Shown: one piece after another, positions 59,810 through 64,000 of the stretch
Position numbering within the stretch: position 1 is the first letter of the stretch
How the letters are laid out: every line of letters begins with the position of its first letter
From: Neobacillus niacini
Lineage (GTDB): Bacteria > Bacillota > Bacilli > Bacillales > Cytobacillaceae
Direction of reading: 5' to 3'
Length of the DNA stretch: 64,000 bases
Assembly (NCBI RefSeq): GCF_030817595.1
Contig: NZ_JAUSZN010000001.1
Location: 1,248,001 to 1,312,000, forward strand
Notes under the pieces: generated by a model
Told to the model about the DNA's origin: nothing
Databases searched by the model: none
What the model saw: the letters and a program-made list of their open reading frames with translations, nothing else
Made by a program: the position numbers and the translations under genes

Positions 59810-60308
59810 TTCTCTTATTGGCAAATGAAGAATTTCCCCTATTGTATTTCAGTAACTTCTGAACAAACTTCATTTTCCAAAGTCCGAACCCTATCAAAGC
59901 ACCCAACAAATTAAGGATGAAATCATCTATATCAAAACTTCCTCTTCTTGTAACTAATTGTATGACTTCAATAACGAATAACAATATAATCATTGTAATT
60001 GATAATCCACTTGCTTTGTTTAATCTTTTTATAAAGTAAGGCAGATAAATACCCATTGGTAAAAACATAATTAAATTTCCAGCGAGGTTTTTTATAGGTA
60101 TATCCATATTCATACTTCCGTTAAAAATTGCATTTGTGTATGTACTTATCGTTTTAAATGGAATTAAATTCGAAGAACTCTTGATATATTCTATCAATGT
60201 CATATCTGCCCATATATAACCTCTTGTACCTAAGAATAATAGAACTACCAATGCGAATAAATAAAACACTAAACTTAAACTAAAAACAATCTTAATTATT
60301 TTTTTCAT
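59805..60308 (-). CDS. VanZ-family membrane protein
   Basis: The 167-residue protein has four hydrophobic segments and the VanZ pattern: SNLIPFKTISTYTNAI, NLAGNLIMFLPMGIYLPYFI, IILLFVIEVIQLVTRRGSFD and IDDFILNLLGALIGFGLW. VanZ proteins are linked to teicoplanin resistance in one operon, but most chromosomal members have no known role. AGGAGGAG precedes the ATG. The end of the gene overlaps the P2 tail of the repeat by a few bases, so its last residues may have been changed by the repeat. Confidence 0.88.
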   Translation of the reverse strand: MKKIIKIVFSLSLVFYLFALVVLLFLGTRGYIWADMTLIEYIKSSSNLIPFKTISTYTNAIFNGSMNMDIPIKNLAGNLIMFLPMGIYLPYFIKRLNKASGLSITMIILLFVIEVIQLVTRRGSFDIDDFILNLLGALIGFGLWKMKFVQKLLKYNRGNSSFANKRM

Positions 60309-60407
60309 TTTCTCCTCCTTTGTTCTTTCTTTGTATGCAGCTGTAAAAAAAACAATAGCAGATATTCTATATATTAGACGATCAATAATATTGTTTGGTT
60401 TTTTATT

Positions 60408-60514
60408 TTATTAAATTAACCTGCTTACGTTAGCACAAAAAGCAAAAAAGACCGCCGCAGAGATCCACTCTTTAACTCTTGCACCCGACAGTTTAAGTAC
60501 AATATTTAACAAAC
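60408..60514 (+). repeat. P1-hairpin-P2 dispersed repeat
   Basis: P1 is TTATTAAATTAACCTGC, TTACGTTAGCACAAAAAGC. The core is GACCGCCGCAGAGATC. P2 is TTTAACTCTTGCACCCGACAG, TTTAAGTAC, ATTTAACAAAC. Confidence 0.8.
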
Positions 60515-60550
60515 TTTCTTTTTGACTAAGAGAAAATTTATTAAAAAAGA

Positions 60551-60573
60551 GACTCCCAAAAACATTGGGAGTC
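60551..60573. terminator. Hairpin terminator
   Basis: GACTCCC pairs with GGGAGTC around AAAAACATT. From 60574 to 60739 no gene was recognised. Confidence 0.55.
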
Positions 60574-60739
60574 CAAACAGTACTAATCTATTTAATAGGG
60601 GGTCAAATAGTGATTCCAATTATATTGGGTTTATGAAATATAAAATAGAGAAAATATTACCAAAGTTACCCAATAATTAAAGGGGAATTTGGACTAGGAT
60701 TAAATAAACTTAGTCCTATATTAAGAAAGTGAGTAGATC

Positions 60740-60823
60740 ATGAGCATATTAAATTGGTTTAGCCAATATGACAACTTATATCACCTAGTCGAGAAGAAGG
60801 GAGCCTTTTTACCTTGCGGTTAA
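60740..60823 (+). pseudogene. Start of a gene interrupted at the intron edge
   Basis: ATG 60740 opens SILNWFSQYDNLYHLVEKKG and reads six more codons before a stop inside the group II intron. Only about 17 codons lie outside the intron. Probably the remains of a gene cut by the intron; weak ribosome site. Confidence 0.3.
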
Positions 60824-60844
60824 TTGTACTCCTCCCCCCTCACA

Positions 60845-60877
60845 GAACCGTGCTTGCGCTATTAACGCACACGGCTC
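60845..60877 (-). ncRNA. Group II intron domain V
   Basis: On the minus strand GAGCCGTGTGCG and CGCAAGCACGGTTC form the 33-34 nt catalytic hairpin with an AGC-type triad near its base. It lies 15 bases after the reverse-transcriptase stop, as usual. Confidence 0.8.
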
Positions 60878-60891
60878 CTCCTAGTCATCAT

Positions 60892-62222
60892 TTACAAAAT
60901 ATAGCTAATTTCTTTTCTTAAGTCGTATATATTAACCTTAACTCTTGCGTAAGGTAATGGATATTTATTAAGAAAGAGTCTGAATTTATCCCAAGTAAAT
61001 GATTTCCTTTGACTTCTTCTATTGAGCCATTTAAACAGTAAGTACCCGATTTTGTCTCTGAATTTGTTTACACTTTGGGTATTATCTGTGATCCAAATAG
61101 TAGTTGTAATAACCTACTAGTGAGCGTTTAAATCTATCCATAATCATATGAATGTTTTTATTTCTGTTAATTTTCAACCATTCTTTAGTTTCTTTTAGTT
61201 TAGCTTGGACTTTCTTCCTGCTTGTTCTCCGTTTTACTCGAAATTTCCCTTGTTTACTCCTACCGCAATAGTGTGTAAATCCAAGGAAATCAAAAGTTTC
61301 CGGTTTACTTCTTCCCTGTTGATTTGCATTTTGCTCCGCAAACCGCCAAAAAGGGTATGATTTTGGTTTTATCCTCAGCTATTTCTAAATTAAATTTCTT
61401 TAATCTCAACTTTAATGAATGGAAGAATTGCTCGGCTTCACATTTATATTGAAAACAACAAACAAAATCGTCTGCATATCTCACTATGTACGCTTGTCCC
61501 TTGCACCGTTTCCTAACCCTTTTCTCAAACCATAGGTCAAGGACATAATGGAGGTATACATTGGCTAATATCGGAGATATTACTCCACCTTGCGGTTTGC
61601 CTTTGTCTGTTTTATATTTCTTACCTTCTTCCATGTATCCACCTTTAAGGAATCTACCAATGATTCTTAGTAGGTTAGGGTCAGTGATTCGCAGTTTTAA
61701 GAAATCCATCATCCATGTGTGGTCAACGTTGTCAAAGAATCCTTTAATATCTACATCTACTACATAATTTATTTTTTTCTTTTCAATATAGTGGTTAAGT
61801 ATTTTCAAAGCATCGTGGCAGTTACGATTTGGACGGAATCCAAATGAACAGTCTAGAAAATCATTTTCATAGATGGTATTTAGTATTTTCGTAATGCCTC
61901 TTTGAACAATCTTATCTTCATGTTCCGGAATCCCCAATGGTCTTTTCTTGTTTGAATTGAGCTTTGGAATATACATTCTCCTTACTGGAACAGGACGATA
62001 ACTTTTGCTTTTAAGCCTATTTACTAAATTCTCTATGTTTTCTTTTAGATTTTCACTGTATTGCTCTTTAGTTGTACCATTAACCCCAGTTGCCTTCTTG
62101 TTAGGTAGCTCCTGGTGACATTGAAATAGTGATTGCTCATTTAATAAATGTACAAGAGATGTAAATTTCATTTTAGGATTTGATTTTGCTAATTCAGCTA
62201 TCCTTAGTAGTTTTGTTTCCAT
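60892..62222 (-). pseudogene. Group II intron reverse transcriptase with two frameshifts
   Basis: From ATG 62222 the frame covers the reverse transcriptase fingers and palm: RRMYIPKLNSNKKRPLGIPE, FLDCSFGFRPNRNCHDAL, VVDVDIKGFFDNVDH, GKPQGGVISPILANVYLHYV and the catalytic YIVRYADDFV. A slip in a T run near 61348 moves the rest to another frame (SKPETFDFLGFTHYCGRSKQ, the maturase region). A second slip near 61095 is needed to reach SFTWDKFRLFLNKYPLP and the final TAA at 60892. No DNA-endonuclease domain is evident. Confidence 0.88.
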
Positions 62223-62777
62223 TTATTATCCCTACCTCTGTGTGTAGTAAATGTGTCCCTAGTAAGGGTGATAACTGGTAGCTAGCCTTTCCTCCGTCGG
62301 CATTACCCAACTTCATTGGTACTATGCTGCTATCCGACTCCCTACATCGGCATTTAGTTTCCTTGCTTGTTATCGCTTGTACACCATACTCTTCTAAAAA
62401 AAGAAAAGACCGGTAGGGTCTCCCGAGTTGCCGTATCATATCAATGTATAACGTGCCAAGGTCTCTGACTCCAGAGAGGTTTTATCTTTCTGGCCTTTAA
62501 CGAACGGTAAAATGTAGCTTTTTGCTGTGCTTAAGGCATCAGCCCTCTCGATTTACCAACATTATGGAGCTCAATCCCTTCAACCATTTGGCTTTCGGCC
62601 CGCCATCTAACTGTCTACGCTTAAAGACTAAAGTTACCTTTAGCCCTCCAAGACTCACTACGAGCGAATGGCTAGTTCTTACTCGACGGGAATCCCACCC
62701 GCTATATGATACGACCTATGCTCGGCCGCACAAGCACACGTTAGTTGAAGAAGACTGGTCTCTATTTTTGATTTTTA

Positions 62778-62948
62778 TTAGCTATTTGAAAAGAATAAAT
62801 TTGAATTGACAAAATTTAACGACAACAGAACTACTATAAGTAACATAAAAACATCTGTTTCAGTAGGGTTTGGAAGTACAAATGCAATGATATTAAAAAC
62901 AACATATGAAACTATAATTGTAATTATAAAAACAAAGGTATTCTCCAC
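62778..62948 (-). CDS. Small two-helix membrane protein
   Basis: A GTG at 62948 behind AGGAGG opens 56 residues: a first membrane helix (FVFIITIIVSYVVFNIIAFV), the loop LPNPTETD, a second helix (VFMLLIVVLLSLNFV) and a short polar tail to TAA 62778. The layout is that of a genuine short membrane gene. It lies just upstream of the intron's P2 exon. No family recognised. Confidence 0.6.
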   Translation of the reverse strand: MENTFVFIITIIVSYVVFNIIAFVLPNPTETDVFMLLIVVLLSLNFVNSNLFFSNS

Positions 62949-63010
62949 ATTCTTTTATTCCTCCTTCTAAAATCTAGGTATAGTGTGAGTATTCATCTGC
63001 TTTTTCCCTT

Positions 63011-63124
63011 ATTCCTTCTTCAACTAACCTGCATCTTTAGTACAGTAAGCAACAAAGATCATTGCTGCGATCCTCATCTTTAACTCTTACCCCCGTTTGT
63101 TGAAGAAGTACTTTATGTCACAAT
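63011..63124 (+). repeat. P1-hairpin-P2 dispersed repeat, well conserved
   Basis: P1 is TTCCTTCTTCAACTAACCTGC and TTTAGTACAGTAAGC. The core is GATCATTGCTGCGATC. P2 is TTTAACTCTTACCCCCGTTTG, TTGAAGAAGTAC, TATGTCACAA. Confidence 0.85.
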
Positions 63125-63280
63125 AGGCTGCTATTCTGCCCTATTAGTTGAACAAATATAAAATATTTAAAAACAAACGTTTATACTGATTCAAATATCC
63201 AATCATGGATTACTAGAAAACATAATATACCATATGTCATTTAACTGGCATAAATAATTAAAAGGAGGTGAAATATAGAT

Positions 63281-63817
63281 ATGCCTTTAGCATTACAAGC
63301 ATTTACAACCCCTGCAAATACACTCGTAATTGCGGACACTGCTGCACCTCCTGGGACTCTACCAACACCAGCAGTTTTTACACCACCATCATTAATTTCT
63401 CCGGCTATCGATGGGGGTCTGGCTTATATTTGGTCACCGAACTCTGCATCTGGACAAGTTGTTACCTTCCGAAGTACTTTTGTTGTTGGTGGTCTACCAA
63501 TTCTTAATGTCGCTTTACCAGTTAGTGCTTTTTATGCTTTCGCAGCAAATGGGACCGCAACAATAACAGCTACCCTAGAAGTCGTAAATTTATTAGGAAT
63601 TGTTGTCTTAAGTATCCCATTATTCACTGAATCTAATGGAGGAAATCCTCAGAATGTTGCGACGGCTTCTGGAGATGCATTACTTGGAGTGGGTGTTTTG
63701 GTTGGCAATACTGTACGTATTGTCGTCGATGCAACAGTAACCGCACCAGAAGAAGTTGGATATGGTACAAACCCCGGAAGATATCTTGGTGAAATTATTG
63801 TTCGCGAAATTATCTAG
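63281..63817 (+). CDS. Hypothetical surface- or exosporium-type protein
   Basis: The 178-residue protein has no signal peptide, is poor in charged residues and rich in Ala, Thr, Val and Pro. The front is ALQAFTTPANTLVIADTAAP and LPTPAVFTPPSLISP; the rest is strand-rich (ATITATLEVVNLLGIVVLSI, LLGVGVLVGNTVRIVVDATV) with a charged end (GRYLGEIIVREII). This resembles the trimeric beta-sandwich heads of exosporium or spore-surface proteins, by composition only. AAAGGAGGTG is ideal. A perfect terminator follows. Confidence 0.65.
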   Translation: MPLALQAFTTPANTLVIADTAAPPGTLPTPAVFTPPSLISPAIDGGLAYIWSPNSASGQVVTFRSTFVVGGLPILNVALPVSAFYAFAANGTATITATLEVVNLLGIVVLSIPLFTESNGGNPQNVATASGDALLGVGVLVGNTVRIVVDATVTAPEEVGYGTNPGRYLGEIIVREII

Positions 63818-63856
63818 CTATCATAAATTGATAAAACAAAATCTCATTAAAGGATT

Positions 63857-63882
63857 AGCAGCCTATTGAAAGATAGGCTGCT
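63857..63882 (+). terminator. Terminator of the surface-protein gene and IS1182 target
   Basis: AGCAGCCTAT (63857-63866) pairs perfectly with ATAGGCTGCT (63873-63882). The second IS1182 copy starts at the very next base. Confidence 0.8.
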
Positions 63883-64000
63883 CAGATTGTCGAGAAAGGT
63901 ATCTTTCTCGGCAATTTTTATTTTTCTGGCCTGCCCAAAGGCCTGTTGATTTCCGCTCCAGTTGCTTCGCTTTCCGCGGGCGTGCCGGGGAGCCTCCTCA
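63883..64000. mobile_element. Left end of a second IS1182-type copy
   Basis: CAGATTGTCGAGAAAGG and the following hairpin, spacer and start of the GC-rich nested repeat (from 63943) repeat the sequence at 37170-37286 with very few changes. The copy runs off the window, so its transposase is not visible. Orientation is the same as for the first copy. Confidence 0.85.

Larger units (their letters stand above)
60788..62731 (-). mobile_element. Group II intron, decayed, minus orientation
   Basis: The intron-encoded reverse transcriptase lies on the minus strand. A canonical 33-nt domain V follows it (60845-60877, with AGCCGTGTGCG and GCACGGTTC). Domain VI and a 3' end near CTTCTCGAC at about 60788 are plausible. 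The 5' end is best placed at GTGCGGCC (62731 on the minus strand), which resembles the GUGYG start of group II introns. The upstream exon reads CTTCAACTAACGTGTGCTT, the complement of P2. Frameshifts in the reverse transcriptase imply that the intron can no longer move on its own. Confidence 0.75.

Noticed and set aside
62522..62809. Plus-strand ORF near the group II intron
   Set aside because: It is the antisense of intron domain I sequence, with no ribosome site.
1..64000. tRNA, rRNA, T-box or metabolite riboswitch
   Set aside because: No cloverleaf-like sequence, rRNA segment or known riboswitch core was seen on either strand. This is a visual check only.

Overview
The window is chromosomal DNA of a low-GC, endospore-forming member of the Bacillaceae. 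This rests on a GerA/GerC/GerB germinant-receptor operon, a DUF3231 protein, CBO0543-type membrane proteins, a PepF oligoendopeptidase, a SigB-like promoter, strong AAGGAGG ribosome sites and codon use like Bacillus or its close relatives. The species cannot be named from the sequence. No rRNA, tRNA or CRISPR array was seen.

Layout. 1-3460: gene debris, a small lipoprotein, an IS3 element sitting inside a terminator, and a cupredoxin. 3630-7346: the germination operon. 7661-9830: a divergent TetR/nitroreductase pair and a small zinc-ribbon protein. 10076-13813: a secreted GH18 chitinase, a broken DnaD-like gene, an array of four 22-bp iterons and a DNA-binding-type protein. 13942-19200: a repetitive protein, CBO0543-type proteins, a cluster of tiny coupled ORFs and a YuiH-like molybdopterin protein. 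19224-36001: mostly minus-strand housekeeping or accessory singletons (glycosyltransferase, DinB-fold proteins, PepF, DUF3291, SEC-C, quinone-type reductase), a CBS/MTH1187 stress pair, and a LysR regulator divergent from an MFS/nitronate monooxygenase pair. 37170-38848: an IS1182-type element. 39000-53732: small membrane proteins, a cold-shock protein, CoA-disulfide reductase, an HNH-type mobile endonuclease, two IS110 copies, an aldo/keto reductase, a hydrolase and acetyltransferases. 54060-64000: a decayed second kind of IS110 element, an L,D-transpeptidase, DUF3231, a broken methyltransferase, VanZ, a decayed group II intron, a surface-type protein and the start of a second IS1182 copy.

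The dominant signal is a dispersed non-coding repeat, roughly one copy per 2 kb and more than 30 recognisable copies. It is built as palindrome P1 (arms like TTCAACTAAC / GTTAGTTCAACAAG around a CTGC-type loop), then a variable hairpin that resembles a terminator, then palindrome P2 (AACTNNNGCACCCGTTAGTT, trailing to TTTAAGTAC and TTCTTCACAA). Below it is called the P1-hairpin-P2 repeat. Nearly all copies point the same way whichever strand the neighbouring genes use. Several gene remnants end exactly at its edges.

Mobile elements use this repeat or terminators as landing pads. Both IS110 copies begin inside P2 at the same base, and their leader holds stretches matching the two halves of P2, as expected of a bridge-RNA guide. 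The group II intron also follows a P2 in the opposite orientation. The IS1182 copies sit beside terminator hairpins, and the IS3 copy lies in the loop of one. The 3' ends of genes here are therefore a hot zone for insertion, which explains the many truncated genes.
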